Below, piece after piece: positions 28,466 through 37,991 of a stretch of DNA of 64,000 bases; position 1 is the first letter of the stretch, and every line of letters starts with the position of its first letter. The stretch comes from a bacterium BMS3Bbin10 (GTDB lineage Bacteria; Pseudomonadota; Alphaproteobacteria; Rhizobiales; Methyloligellaceae), in assembly GCA_002897995.1 (NCBI GenBank), contig BDTT01000083.1:1-64000 (forward strand). The letters run 5' to 3'. The notes below the pieces were generated by a model. That model had not been told where the DNA came from. It was given only the letters and a program-made list of their open reading frames with translations, and did not search any database. A program made the position numbers and the translations under genes.

Positions 28466-28565
28466 AGGGCCTGTCGCAATCAATCCTATTCAATTTGCAC
28501 CTCATGCTTCGAGACGGCGCTTCGCGCCTCCTCAGCATGAGGCCAATTGAACACGAAACGCACTA
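28466..28565. repeat. palindromic repeat, family C, with flanking CTAG
   Basis: The core 28501-28542 pairs CTCATGC with GCATGAG around TTCGAGACGGCGCTTCGCG, and the pairing extends outward with TCAATT/AATTGA. CTAG occurs at both ends of the element (28464 and 28562). It lies between two convergent genes and contains the stop codon of the minus-strand gene. Confidence 0.6.
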
Positions 28566-29021
28566 GGCGCAAACGGACTCCGCGCCATCATTGGCCGGCG
28601 CGGAAACGCAAACCACGGGCGTCCGGCCCAGCTGGCGCGAGGAAAGATCGGCTTCGGCCGCCCGGCGCTGGCGCGCCGTCTCGGGCAGGAAATGAATATG
28701 AACCTCATTGGCGCCCAGCAGCGCGCCGCGCCGGCGCATATGCGCAAGGTTGAGGCTATCTGAATCAGAGACTGTCTGGCCGATATCGAGGGGCCGGCGC
28801 GTGCCGTCGCGTCCGCGGTGAACCAGGATATAATTGACTTTTCCCATCAGCGGACAGTCGATGAGCGCAAACACCGTATGCAGATAACGCATGCCCGATG
28901 CGCCGCGCCAATAGTGAAACGGCTGCTTGACCTGCTCCTCACGGCATACGAGCGCGGGCTCGTTTGCCGGGGCGCGGGCATCGCGGCGCATCTCTTTTCT
29001 AATGGTTTCGCTCATTATCAT
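28563..29021 (-). CDS. conserved protein of unknown function, probable SOS gene
   Basis: 152 residues from ATG 29021 (an ATG two codons later is also possible). I do not recognise a domain. The centre, YWRGASGMRYLHTVFALIDC then NYILVHRGRDGTRRPLDIGQ and SLNLAHMRRRGALLGANEVHIHFL, looks like a compact alpha/beta fold and gives the impression of a conserved alphaproteobacterial family; the ends are basic and less ordered. A perfect GAAC-N7-GAAC box lies 83 bp upstream, so expression under DNA damage by LexA is likely. The gene is alone on its transcript as far as can be seen. Confidence 0.7.
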   Translation of the reverse strand: MIMSETIRKEMRRDARAPANEPALVCREEQVKQPFHYWRGASGMRYLHTVFALIDCPLMGKVNYILVHRGRDGTRRPLDIGQTVSDSDSLNLAHMRRRGALLGANEVHIHFLPETARQRRAAEADLSSRQLGRTPVVCVSAPANDGAESVCA

Positions 29022-29103
29022 CGCATCGGCTGATTTGTTTTCGCTCTGATTCTTCAAGTGGTGTCGCTAAAGAGGTTTTCAAGCGGAATTGTGACGCGGA
29101 ATA

Positions 29104-29118
29104 GAACAAATACAGAAC
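29104..29118. promoter_or_regulatory. LexA (SOS) box
   Basis: GAACAAATACAGAAC is an exact match to the alphaproteobacterial SOS box GAAC-N7-GAAC. It lies 83 bp before the start of the unknown gene 28563-29021 (minus strand) and behind the end of the GFA gene, so only the former can use it. Confidence 0.75.
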
Positions 29119-29248
29119 ATATGCTGAGGAGGCGCATCCGTCAACAAATTATCGTTACGGCATTCACCCGCGCTGCGCCTCGGGCGAGGGGCGCAATGCG
29201 GCGCAGCAGGCAAATTCGAAAGGCGTTTGTTTGATTGTCCCCGCCCGG

Positions 29249-29719
29249 TCATTTATCCCGACCGGAGTTCCCGATCAGCTCATCGCGCCATCCCTTGAGA
29301 TCAGGCGGCTGGCTGGCATAGGCGGGAACATCGTCATCGAGGACGACCCAGGGCTGCTTGCGGCTAACCCAGATATGGGCGACGGGCTTTATGCTATGGG
29401 TTTCATCCAGCGTCCCCGCTTTGATGGTTACGAATTCCGGGGACCTGTCCGAGCGGTGGTAAAGACGCGTTCCGCATTGCCGGCAGAAGATGCACCGGGT
29501 CCTGGCGCCGCTGTCGGTCGACCGCACATATTCCGCCGTTTCCCCCTCGAGCGCCAAATCCTCGAATTTAAGCGGCATCGACAGTCCAAAGGCGGAGGCG
29601 GACTGCTTCTGGCATTCAAGGCAGTGGCAGACGTATATTTTATACGGTTTCGGCTCCAGGGCGTATCTCACCGCGCCGCACTGGCACCCGCCGGTTATTG
29701 CGTCTTTCGGCAAGGCCAT
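29249..29719 (-). CDS. GFA-family (CENP-V/GFA) zinc protein
   Basis: 156 residues. The zinc-binding pattern of the family is complete: GGCQCGAVRY near residue 11, VCHCLECQKQSASAFG near 31, and RCIFCRQCGTRLYH near 78. It is named after glutathione-dependent formaldehyde-activating enzyme, but most members have no proven reaction. The ATG at 29719 follows AGGAATGAGAGG; TTG 29749 would add ten residues. Confidence 0.85.
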   Translation of the reverse strand: MALPKDAITGGCQCGAVRYALEPKPYKIYVCHCLECQKQSASAFGLSMPLKFEDLALEGETAEYVRSTDSGARTRCIFCRQCGTRLYHRSDRSPEFVTIKAGTLDETHSIKPVAHIWVSRKQPWVVLDDDVPAYASQPPDLKGWRDELIGNSGRDK

Positions 29720-29784
29720 CCTCTCATTCCTGTATACGGGGACCGGCAATTAAGACGGACCGGCCGAGCGTCCGCAAGACGCGC

Positions 29785-32109
29785 TCAACTGCATTTGGAA
29801 AAGCCGCAGTTGCGGCAGGTGTGGCAGCCTTCCTGAAAGACGAGGGCGGCCTGCGCGCATTTGGGGCAATAGCGCAGGTCTTTCATCTGCTCCACTACGG
29901 CCCCGTCATGCGCCCCTTCGGGCGCGAAGCTCTGGGCGGGGGCAATGAAACCGGTGTCGATCATATGGCGTTCGATAATGCCGCCGATGGCCGCCAGCAG
30001 GCTCGGCACATAACGTCCCTCCATCCACTGGCCGCCGCGCGGATCGAACACGGCCTTGAGTTCCTCCACCACGAAGGAGACGTCGCCGCCCCTGCGGAAC
30101 ACGGCCGAGATCATGCGCGTCAGCGCCACAGTCCAGGCGTAATGCTCCAGATTCTTGGAGTTGATGAAAATCTCGAACGGCCGCCGCCGCCCGTCCTGAA
30201 TGATGTCGTTGACGGTGACATAGATGGCGTGGTCGGAGTCCGGCCATTTGAGCTTGTAGGTGAAACCGGGGAGCGAGGGGTCGCGTTGCAACGGCTCCGA
30301 CATGTAGACAATGCCGCCGCGCTCGCGCGGCGCGGGCGCCCCCGCGGCGCTCAGCGGCAGGCTCTCCTGGCGCTCGGGCTCCTCATGCGTCTCTTGCGCC
30401 GCGCTCGAAAGCACCGCGCCCGTGACCGGGTTCGGCCGGTAAGCGGTGCACCCCTTGAGGCCCAGCTCGAAAGCGCGCTCATAGAGCGGCCGGAAGTCCT
30501 CGAAGGGCATATCTTCGGGACAATTCACGGTTTTGGAAATGGCGCTGTCCACATGGACCTGGAGCGCGGCCTGCATGGTCAGATGATCGCCGGGGTTGAG
30601 GTCCGCGGTGGTGACGAAATTCTCCGTCAGCGGCGTCTCATCGCCGAACATGTGACGATAAAGACGATGCGCATAATCCTCGACCCGCTGCTCGGTCTGT
30701 TCGCCATCCTTGCCCAGCACGCGGCGGGTATATTGATAATCGAACACCGGTTCGATCCCGCTTGAGACGTTCCCGGCGAGCAGCGAAATGGTGCCCGTGG
30801 GGGCGATCGAGGTCAGCAGCCCGTTGCGCGGGCCGAGCGCGGAAATGATCTTTCTAACGTCCTTGTCGAGCCGCTCGATATGGGGCGCGGCCATATACTC
30901 CTTCTCGTCAAACAGGGGGAAGGCGCCCTTCTGGGACCCGAGTTCCGCGCTTGCCAGATAAGCGGCGCGCTCGATCAGCCCCATCCATCTGCGCGCCAGT
31001 CCGGCCGCTTTCTTCGACCCGTAGCGCCGCCCGCACATGATGAGCGCGTCGGCGAGACCGGTCACGCCGAGCCCGATGCGCCGCTTGGCCCGAGCCTCAG
31101 AGCGCTGCGCGTCGAGCGGATAGTTGGACACATCTATGGCGTTGTCGAGAAACCGCACCGCAACGCTCACAAGCTCGCCGAGCCTATCCTCATCCAGCGC
31201 CGCATCGCCGCTGAAGGGCTTGTCTATCAGGCGCACCAGATTGATCGACCCCAGAAGGCACGCGCCATGGGGCGGCAGGGGCTGTTCGCCGCAGGGATTG
31301 GTGGCGTAAATGGTCTCGCAGTAACTCAGGGGGTTGAGCGCGTTGATGCGGTCGATGAAGATGACGCCGGGTTCGGCATAGTCATAGGCCCCGCGCAAAA
31401 TCCTGTCCCACAGAACGCGGGCGCGCAGGGTCTTGAAGGTCTTTCCGCCAAAGGTCAGCTCCCAGTCCCTGTCCTCCTTCACCGCGGCCATGAAATCGTC
31501 GGTGACCAGCACCGAAAGATTGAACATGCGCAGCCGCGCGGCGTCGGCCTTCACCGAAATGAATTCCTCGATACCGGGGTGGTCGCAGCGCATGGTGCCC
31601 ATCATCGCGCCGCGCCGGGTGCCCGCCGACATGATGGTGCGGCACATGGCGTCCCACACATCCATGAAGGAAACGGGGCCCGAAGCCTCGGCGCCGATGC
31701 TGGAAACGGGTGCGCCGCGCGGGCGAAGGGGAGAGAAATCATGGCCGATGCCGCCGCCCTGCTGCATGGTCAGCGCGGCTTCTTTCACATTGTCGAAGAT
31801 CGAGGCCATGTCGTCCTCGATCAGCCCCATCACAAAGCAGTTGAACAGCGTGACGCTGCGGCCGGTCCCGGCGCCGGCCAGAATGCGCCCCCCGGGCAGG
31901 AACTCATATGACGACATGGCGTCTTCAAAGCGCTGCGCCCATAGCGCGCGTTCGGACGGGCTTTCGGCATCGGCGACAGCGCGCGCGACCCGCGACCATG
32001 TGTCGGCGAGTGTCGCGTCGCCGGGTTTGCCGTCATCGCCCTTGAAGCGATATTTCATGTCCCAGATCTCTTGCGAGATCGGACACTCCACCTGGAACTC
32101 TTTGCTCAT
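29785..32109 (-). CDS. nrdJ: ribonucleoside-diphosphate reductase, adenosylcobalamin-dependent (class II)
   Basis: 774 residues. Radical-enzyme core with MQQGGGIGHDFSPLRPRGAP, FMDVWDAMCRTIMSAGTRRGAMMG, the active-site NPCGEQPLPPHGACLLGSINL near residue 280, a TSIAPTGTISLLAGNVSSGIEP block, and a C-terminal zinc finger CPKCAQAALVFQEGCHTCRNCG with the redox cysteines. It makes deoxyribonucleotides using vitamin B12, which agrees with the cobaltochelatase genes at 59250-62279. ATG 32109. A LexA box lies 73 bp upstream. I found no cobalamin riboswitch. Confidence 0.96.
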   Translation of the reverse strand: MSKEFQVECPISQEIWDMKYRFKGDDGKPGDATLADTWSRVARAVADAESPSERALWAQRFEDAMSSYEFLPGGRILAGAGTGRSVTLFNCFVMGLIEDDMASIFDNVKEAALTMQQGGGIGHDFSPLRPRGAPVSSIGAEASGPVSFMDVWDAMCRTIMSAGTRRGAMMGTMRCDHPGIEEFISVKADAARLRMFNLSVLVTDDFMAAVKEDRDWELTFGGKTFKTLRARVLWDRILRGAYDYAEPGVIFIDRINALNPLSYCETIYATNPCGEQPLPPHGACLLGSINLVRLIDKPFSGDAALDEDRLGELVSVAVRFLDNAIDVSNYPLDAQRSEARAKRRIGLGVTGLADALIMCGRRYGSKKAAGLARRWMGLIERAAYLASAELGSQKGAFPLFDEKEYMAAPHIERLDKDVRKIISALGPRNGLLTSIAPTGTISLLAGNVSSGIEPVFDYQYTRRVLGKDGEQTEQRVEDYAHRLYRHMFGDETPLTENFVTTADLNPGDHLTMQAALQVHVDSAISKTVNCPEDMPFEDFRPLYERAFELGLKGCTAYRPNPVTGAVLSSAAQETHEEPERQESLPLSAAGAPAPRERGGIVYMSEPLQRDPSLPGFTYKLKWPDSDHAIYVTVNDIIQDGRRRPFEIFINSKNLEHYAWTVALTRMISAVFRRGGDVSFVVEELKAVFDPRGGQWMEGRYVPSLLAAIGGIIERHMIDTGFIAPAQSFAPEGAHDGAVVEQMKDLRYCPKCAQAALVFQEGCHTCRNCGFSKCS

Positions 32110-32181
32110 GGTTTTTTCAGATCCGGGGCGTAACCGCAGCCCTTTTAAGGTAATGCGCCCGTTGCGCCGGGTCAATCATAT

Positions 32182-32196
32182 GTTCGTGTTATGTTC
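32182..32196. promoter_or_regulatory. LexA (SOS) box of nrdJ
   Basis: The minus strand reads GAACATAACACGAAC, an exact GAAC-N7-GAAC. It is 73 bp upstream of the nrdJ start, a normal operator position, in an otherwise AT-richer gap between rpsT and nrdJ. Confidence 0.72.
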
Positions 32197-32333
32197 CAGT
32201 ATCGCCCCAAAGACACAAGAAAGGGTTACCGGAAAGGGAACAGGTGTATTTAACCCGGTTCGGGTGTGGAAAAAATGTTCCGGGGACCGGCAGCTCGCGC
32301 GAAAATGAGGGTGGTCAAGCCGGGATCAGACCC

Positions 32334-32600
32334 TTAAGCGCTCATCGCCTTGACGCGCGCGGAAAGGCGCGAAACACGCCGCGACGCGGTGCTCTTGTGC
32401 AGGATCCGGCGCTGGGCGGCCTGCATGATAACCGGCTGGGCCTTCTGTAATGCGTCCTGCGCCGCCTTCTGGTCGCCGGCGTCGATTGCGTCCTCGACCT
32501 GGCGCACATAGGTCCGCATGCGGCTGCGGCGGGACTTGTTGACCTCGGTTTTCCGGGCCATTTTGCGCACCGCCTTCTTCGCGGACTTCGTATTCGCCAT
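32334..32600 (-). CDS. rpsT: 30S ribosomal protein S20
   Basis: 88 residues beginning [20 protein letters not shown] and ending in the conserved [19 protein letters not shown]. Complete, normal length, all helical and basic. In most Hyphomicrobiales rpsT is followed by dnaA; here the next gene is nrdJ and no dnaA is in the window. Confidence 0.97.
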   Translation of the reverse strand: MANTKSAKKAVRKMARKTEVNKSRRSRMRTYVRQVEDAIDAGDQKAAQDALQKAQPVIMQAAQRRILHKSTASRRVSRLSARVKAMSA

Positions 32601-32741
32601 ATCTCAAACTACCTTGCTGCTCGAAGCTGGACCCTAAGTTTTGGGGGGCACAATTGGCCCGTTGTATAGTGCCACCCCGTTTGCCCGTCAACCGCGGCGC
32701 GCCGCCCTCTTCTCCGCGCCCGGCCAATCCGGTCTTGCCCT

Positions 32742-33515
32742 CTACTGGTTCTTGAAGCTGGCGGAGCGCTTTTCGACGAAGGCTTGCATGCCTTCCTTCT
32801 GATCGTCGGTCGCAAACAGGGAATGGAACAGCCGGCGCTCGAAGCGGATCCCTTCGGCCAATGTGGTCTCATAGGCGCGCTCCACCGATTCCTTGGCCAT
32901 ATAGACCGCGGGCGAAGAGAAGGATGCGATCTTGCCCGCCACCTTGAGGGCGTCCTCAATGAGCTTGTTGGCCGGAACCACGCGGCTCACCAGCCCGGCG
33001 CGCTCAGCCTCCTCGGCGTCCATGTTGCGCCCGGTGAGGCACATTTCCATCGCTTTCGACTTGCCCACCAGCCGGGTCAGCCGCTGCGTCCCGCCGGCGC
33101 CGGGAATAATGCCGAGATTGATTTCGGGCTGACCGAAAACGGCCGTATCGGCGGCAATGATGAAGTCGCACATCATGGCGAGTTCGCACCCGCCGCCGAG
33201 CGCATATCCGGCCACCGCCGCAATGACCGGAACACGGCAGCGCGCCACCCGCTCCCAGTCATGCAGGAAATTCTCCTTATAGGCTTCCACATAGGTCTTG
33301 GGCTGCATCTCCTTGATGTCGGCCCCGGCGGCAAAGGCGCGCTCGGAGCCGGTAATCACGATGCAGCCGATCTTCCCGCCCGCCTCGAACTTGTCGAGCG
33401 CATGGCCCATTTCGGTAATGAGTTGCGCATTGAGCGCATTGAGCGCGTCGGGGCGGTTTAAGGTTATGAGCCCCACCTTGCCCTTTTTCTCGACGGTGAT
33501 GGTTTCATACGCCAT
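32742..33515 (-). CDS. enoyl-CoA hydratase (short-chain crotonase)
   Basis: 257 residues, very close to canonical bacterial crotonases: [11 protein letters not shown] near residue 65, [20 protein letters not shown] near 102, the catalytic Glu region in [19 protein letters not shown], and [18 protein letters not shown]. It hydrates trans-2-enoyl-CoA in beta-oxidation. ATG 33515. It lies between mutM and rpsT, the usual alphaproteobacterial order. Confidence 0.95.
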   Translation of the reverse strand: MAYETITVEKKGKVGLITLNRPDALNALNAQLITEMGHALDKFEAGGKIGCIVITGSERAFAAGADIKEMQPKTYVEAYKENFLHDWERVARCRVPVIAAVAGYALGGGCELAMMCDFIIAADTAVFGQPEINLGIIPGAGGTQRLTRLVGKSKAMEMCLTGRNMDAEEAERAGLVSRVVPANKLIEDALKVAGKIASFSSPAVYMAKESVERAYETTLAEGIRFERRLFHSLFATDDQKEGMQAFVEKRSASFKNQ

Positions 33516-33593
33516 GTCGGCTCCTAACAAATCGTCGTGGTGACTGGAATGAGAGTTTGATGAAATTTCCCGGGCCAGGGAGCGTTGAGCGGC

Positions 33594-34478
33594 TCAGCGC
33601 TGGCAGCCTGGGCAATAGAAGCTCGACCGTCCCCCTTGAACGATACGCCGGATGGTTCCCTCGCAGCCCGGCCGCCCGCATTCTAGCCCCTCCCGGCCAT
33701 AGACCGCAAACGAATGCTGGAAGTATCCCAGATCGCCTTCGGGCGCATGATAGTCCTTCAGCGTCGAGCCGCCGGCCCCGATCGCATCTTCGAGCACCGA
33801 TTTGATTTCAGGCACCAGCCTGCGCGCACCCGCGCTTGGGGCCCCTGAGCGCAATGCCAGTGTGCCCGCCGAGCGGCGCGGCGAGAGCCGGGCGCGATAC
33901 AGCGCCTCGCACACATAGATATTGCCGAGCCCCGCGACGATGCGCTGATCGAGCAGCGCCGCCTTGAGGCTGGTTTTCTTCGGCCCGCAGCGTTCGGCCA
34001 GATACCGAGGCGACAAATCCGCGCTCAGCGGCTCGACGCCGAGATTGGCGATAAGCCTGTGCGCTTCAAGCGTCTTCGCGCCGGCCAGAGCCATGAACCC
34101 GAAGCGGCGCGCATCGTTATAGGTGACGGTCGCGCCGTTGCTCATGGTGAAGACCACATGGTCGTGGCGGTCCCGCCCGCCCGCTTCATGGAGAAATTCG
34201 CTCCGGTTTTGTGCGTTGGCGCCCGGACGCCGGATCGTGAACCGCCCGCTCATGCCCAGATGCATGATGAGCACCTCCTCGCTCTCCAGGTGTGCGAGCA
34301 GATATTTCGCGCGGCGCCCGAGCGCGGTGATGCGCCGTCCCGTCAGCCGTTCCGCAAAGCGCTCAGGAAAAGGAAAGCGCAAATTGGCCCGGCGCTGTTC
34401 GACCCTCTCGAAGCGCGCATCCACCAGGACGCTTTCAAGCCCCCGGCGCACGGTTTCGACTTCGGGAAGTTCAGGCAT
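33594..34478 (-). CDS. mutM: formamidopyrimidine-DNA glycosylase
   Basis: 294 residues starting [15 protein letters not shown] with the catalytic Pro2 and Glu3. [40 protein letters not shown] and the C-terminal zinc finger [20 protein letters not shown] followed by FYCPGCQR are all complete. It removes 8-oxoguanine and FaPy lesions. ATG 34478 (the family start) is internal to the open frame. It is divergent from ubiE across 76 bp. Confidence 0.97.
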   Translation of the reverse strand: MPELPEVETVRRGLESVLVDARFERVEQRRANLRFPFPERFAERLTGRRITALGRRAKYLLAHLESEEVLIMHLGMSGRFTIRRPGANAQNRSEFLHEAGGRDRHDHVVFTMSNGATVTYNDARRFGFMALAGAKTLEAHRLIANLGVEPLSADLSPRYLAERCGPKKTSLKAALLDQRIVAGLGNIYVCEALYRARLSPRRSAGTLALRSGAPSAGARRLVPEIKSVLEDAIGAGGSTLKDYHAPEGDLGYFQHSFAVYGREGLECGRPGCEGTIRRIVQGGRSSFYCPGCQR

Positions 34479-34554
34479 GGCGCTTCGACTTGCTGTAAAG
34501 TGACGCAGGGTCACGAGCATAGCGCGCGCAGTTGGCCTGCGCTATGTTCGGCCC

Positions 34555-35334
34555 ATGAGCCAGGGGACGACGGAAAACAACGGGCGCGCGGGAGAGGAGC
34601 AATTCGGCTTCACCCCGGTTGGCGAAGGCGAGAGGCAGGGGCTGGTCAACCGGGTCTTTGCGCGCGTCGCCTCGCGCTACGATCTGATGAATGACCTCAT
34701 GTCGGGCGGCCTGCACCGGCTGTGGAAAGACGACTTGATCAACTGGCTGGCGCCGCCCAAGGCCGCGAACACGTTCCGGTTGCTGGATGTGGCGGGCGGC
34801 ACGGGCGACATTTCTTCGCGTTTTCTCAAGGCCGCGGGCCCCGGCGCAAGCTGCACCTTATGCGACATCTCCGCCGAAATGCTCGGCGTTGCCAAGAACA
34901 GATTTGCCGGCATCGATGAGGACCGGCTCCAGATCATCCTCGGAGATGCGGTGGCCCTGCCGCTGCCCGATGATTGCTTCGACGCCTACACAATCGCCTT
35001 CGGCATCCGCAACGTCACCGATATCGATCGCGCGCTTGGGGAAGCGTGGCGGGTCCTCAAGCCCGGCGGACGCTTCTTGTGCCTGGAATTTTCTCACGTT
35101 GACGTGCCGTTTCTGGATACGGCCTATAAACAATACTCGACCCTGGCCATTCCCAGACTCGGCGGTATTGTCGCCGGCGATGCGGCGTCCTATCAGTATC
35201 TGGTGGAAAGCATCGCCAAATTCCCTGATCAGGAGAGCTTCGCCGCGCTCATCGGCGAGGCGGGCTTTGAGCAGGTCCGCTACCGCAACCTCACCGGCGG
35301 CATTGCCGCGCTCCATTCCGGGTGGAAGATTTAG
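34555..35334 (+). CDS. ubiE: ubiquinone/menaquinone C-methyltransferase
   Basis: 259 residues. [28 protein letters not shown] near residue 32, the SAM motif [43 protein letters not shown], and a C-terminal [10 protein letters not shown]-like [17 protein letters not shown]. It methylates the benzoquinol ring in ubiquinone synthesis. ubiB follows within a few bases on the same strand. Confidence 0.97.
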   Translation: MSQGTTENNGRAGEEQFGFTPVGEGERQGLVNRVFARVASRYDLMNDLMSGGLHRLWKDDLINWLAPPKAANTFRLLDVAGGTGDISSRFLKAAGPGASCTLCDISAEMLGVAKNRFAGIDEDRLQIILGDAVALPLPDDCFDAYTIAFGIRNVTDIDRALGEAWRVLKPGGRFLCLEFSHVDVPFLDTAYKQYSTLAIPRLGGIVAGDAASYQYLVESIAKFPDQESFAALIGEAGFEQVRYRNLTGGIAALHSGWKI

Positions 35335-35339
35335 GTAAA

Positions 35340-36920
35340 ATGTTTCGTGCTATATTGAACATGGCCCGCCTGTCCCGGGCGGGTTTCACGATCCTGCGTC
35401 ATGGCGCGCGGGTCGTGCCCGATGACTCCAGCCTTCCCGGACCGGTGCAGATGTTCGCCCGGGTCACGGCTCCGATGCGCAGGCGCGCGCGGGCAAAAGG
35501 CAATGAGAAAAAACTTTCCGCGGCGCTGACGGATCTCGGGCCGAGCTACATCAAGCTGGGTCAGTTTCTGGCGACCCGCGACGATGTCGTTGGACCGGAG
35601 ATCGCGCGCGACCTCGCCCAGCTACAGGACAAGCTGCCGCCTTTTTCCATGAGCGAGGCGCGGCGCGCGGTCAAGGACGCACTGGGGGAGAGCGTGGAGG
35701 AGCTGTTCGCGGAATTCAGCGAGAGCGTCGCCGCCGCGTCCATTGCCCAGGTTCACAAAGCCGCCGTGCGCGAAGCGGACGGAACTCTCAAACCCGTCGC
35801 GGTGAAGATATTGAGGCCGCGCGTCGAGGCCCGCTTCCGCAAGGACCTCGAGAGCTACTATTTCGCCGCACGCATGATCGAGCGCTTCCACCCGCCGATG
35901 CGGCGCCTGCGCCCCTATGCGATTGTCGACACCCTCGCCAAATCGGTGGCCATCGAGATGGATTTGCGCATGGAGGCGGCCGCGATCTCCGAGATGGCGG
36001 AGAATATCGCGAATGACGAGGACTTCCGCGTGCCGGGCATCGACTGGGCCCGCAATTCGCGCCGGGTGCTCACCCTGGAATGGATTGACGGCATTCCCCT
36101 GTCGGATCATGGCGCCCTGAAAGCCGCCGGGCATGATTTGAAGAAACTCGGCACCATTTTGATGCAATCCTTCCTCAAGCACGCCATGCGTGACGGCTTC
36201 TTTCACGCCGACATGCACCCGGGAAATCTGTTCGTCGACAAGCAGGGCCGCATCGTCGCCGTCGACTTCGGCATCATGGGGCGCCTCACCCCCCGCGAGC
36301 GGCGTTTTCTGGCGGAAATCCTGCACGGTTTCATCACCCGCAATTATACCCGCGTCTCGGAGGTGCATTTCGAGGCCGGTTACATTCCGCGCAACCAATC
36401 GGTCGAGCTGTTCGCGCAGGCGCTCAGGGCCATCGGCGAGCCGCTGATGGACAGAACCGCGGATGAAATTTCCATGGCCCTGCTGCTTGGTCAGCTGCTC
36501 CAGTATACGGAAGTCTTCGAAATGGAAACGCAGCCGCAATTGCTGATGCTGCAAAAGACCATGGTGGTGGTCGAGGGCGTCGCGCGCAGTCTTGACCCGC
36601 AGCTTAATATGTGGACCACATCCGAACCGGTGGTGACGGAGTGGATGGAGAAAAATCTCGGCGTCGAGGGCAAGTTGCAGGACGCCGCGGAAGGCGTTGG
36701 GCAGGTCGGCCAGTTCGTCGGTGAAATTCCGAAACTTCTGGGCCGTGCGGAAATGGCGGCCGAAGCCTTCGCCGATATGGCCCATGACGGCATCAGGCTC
36801 GATCAGGGCACCATCAGCCGGCTGGCCGAGGAGCAATCCCGTCAGGGCCGCAGCGGCAACTGGGCGCTGTGGATTGGCGCACTGTCACTGGCGGCAATCG
36901 CGGCTGCCATGATCTTGTGA
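35340..36920 (+). CDS. ubiB: UbiB family protein kinase-like/ATPase
   Basis: 526 residues of the ADCK/UbiB atypical kinase family. The KxGQ block is LGPSYIKLGQFLATRDDVVG near residue 67, the invariant Lys is in VAVKILRPRV, and HADMHPGNLFVDKQGRIVAVDFGIMG has the catalytic Asp and metal-binding residues. A C-terminal membrane helix (about 508-526) anchors it. It supports ubiquinone synthesis, probably by handling lipid intermediates. ATG 35340 lies just after the ubiE stop; the 35322 start would overlap it. Confidence 0.95.
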   Translation: MFRAILNMARLSRAGFTILRHGARVVPDDSSLPGPVQMFARVTAPMRRRARAKGNEKKLSAALTDLGPSYIKLGQFLATRDDVVGPEIARDLAQLQDKLPPFSMSEARRAVKDALGESVEELFAEFSESVAAASIAQVHKAAVREADGTLKPVAVKILRPRVEARFRKDLESYYFAARMIERFHPPMRRLRPYAIVDTLAKSVAIEMDLRMEAAAISEMAENIANDEDFRVPGIDWARNSRRVLTLEWIDGIPLSDHGALKAAGHDLKKLGTILMQSFLKHAMRDGFFHADMHPGNLFVDKQGRIVAVDFGIMGRLTPRERRFLAEILHGFITRNYTRVSEVHFEAGYIPRNQSVELFAQALRAIGEPLMDRTADEISMALLLGQLLQYTEVFEMETQPQLLMLQKTMVVVEGVARSLDPQLNMWTTSEPVVTEWMEKNLGVEGKLQDAAEGVGQVGQFVGEIPKLLGRAEMAAEAFADMAHDGIRLDQGTISRLAEEQSRQGRSGNWALWIGALSLAAIAAAMIL

Positions 36921-36976
36921 TATAGCGCTGACGGCTGGGAATTGCCGGTGCATCTGCGTAAACCAACGGAGCCTTT

Positions 36977-37879
36977 ATGACCATTGATTCGAATGTGATT
37001 CTCAAGTCCCGGCCCGAGGATTTACTGGACCCGCCCGGTTATTTGCGGACGACCTTGACCCTGATCCGCAAACAGCCCTTCGGGGCGTTCGCGGCATCCA
37101 TCGTGCTGGTCATGCTGCTGGTGGGGATTTTCGCGCCCTATCTCGCGCCCTATGATCCGATTGAGGTCGCCTTCGAGAATATGCTCCGGCCCCCCGGATC
37201 GGACTTTCTCCTGGGGACGGATCAGTTTGGCCGCGATATTTTCTCCCGGCTCCTGTATGGCGCGCGCACGGCCCTTTTCGTCGGCTTCACGGGCGCCTTT
37301 GTCGGCTCCACCATCGGCCTCGTGCTTGGCGTGACAAGCGCCTATGTCGGCGGCAGGTTCGATCTGTATTTTCAGCGGGTCATGGACGTCTTTCAGGCGT
37401 TTCCGCTGATCATCATGGCGCTGGCCATCGTCTCGATTTTCGGACCGAGCGTGCAGAATGTCATCATCGCCATCACAATTCCCTTCATTCCCGATTGCGC
37501 CCGCGTCATTCGCTCGAGCGCCCTCGCCTTGCGTGAAATACCCTATATCGACGCGGCCCGCGCCAACGGCTTCTCAAACACCCGGATCGTGCTGCGCCAC
37601 ATGATACCGAATGTCATGGCGCCTTATCTGATTTTGGTCACCACATTCGTCGGGCACGCGATCCTCCTGGAGGCCTCGCTCTCCTATCTGGGTATGGGCG
37701 TTCAGGAACCCACACCCGCCTGGGGTCTTATGCTGCAAGGGGGCGCTGAAGAATATGTCGAAAGCGCGCCATGGATGGCGATCTGGCCCGGCATCGCCAT
37801 CTCGCTCGCGGTGTTCGGCTTCAACATATTCGGAGACGCCGCCCGCGACGTGCTCGATCCCAAGCTGCGCTCGCAATAG
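36977..37879 (+). CDS. ABC transporter permease, dipeptide/oligopeptide (DppC) type, orphan
   Basis: 300 residues. The N-terminal helix and PYDPIEVAFENMLRPPGSDFLLGTDQFGRDIFSRLLYGAR block, then about five more helices with the EAA loop ALREIPYIDAARANGFSNTRIVLRHMIPN and the ending WPGIAISLAVFGFNIFGDAARDVLDPKLR define the DppC/OppC group. Such a permease needs a DppB partner, an ATPase and a binding protein; none lies nearby. It sits directly behind ubiB on the same strand, inside a normally conserved cluster, and may pair with subunits encoded elsewhere. Confidence 0.88.
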   Translation: MTIDSNVILKSRPEDLLDPPGYLRTTLTLIRKQPFGAFAASIVLVMLLVGIFAPYLAPYDPIEVAFENMLRPPGSDFLLGTDQFGRDIFSRLLYGARTALFVGFTGAFVGSTIGLVLGVTSAYVGGRFDLYFQRVMDVFQAFPLIIMALAIVSIFGPSVQNVIIAITIPFIPDCARVIRSSALALREIPYIDAARANGFSNTRIVLRHMIPNVMAPYLILVTTFVGHAILLEASLSYLGMGVQEPTPAWGLMLQGGAEEYVESAPWMAIWPGIAISLAVFGFNIFGDAARDVLDPKLRSQ

Positions 37880-37991
37880 GAAATCCGGGCGGCGTTATTG
37901 AGGCCATGACCTGGGACGGGGAGACGGGAGACCGTCCGCCCCCATAATATGGTATGATACCGCCGTCTCGTTTCACGGGTTTTCGCATGCC

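Noticed and set aside
32110-32333. cobalamin riboswitch or DnaA-box cluster before nrdJ
   Set aside because: No conserved B12-box sequence and no TTATCCACA-type boxes were found; only the LexA box is convincing.
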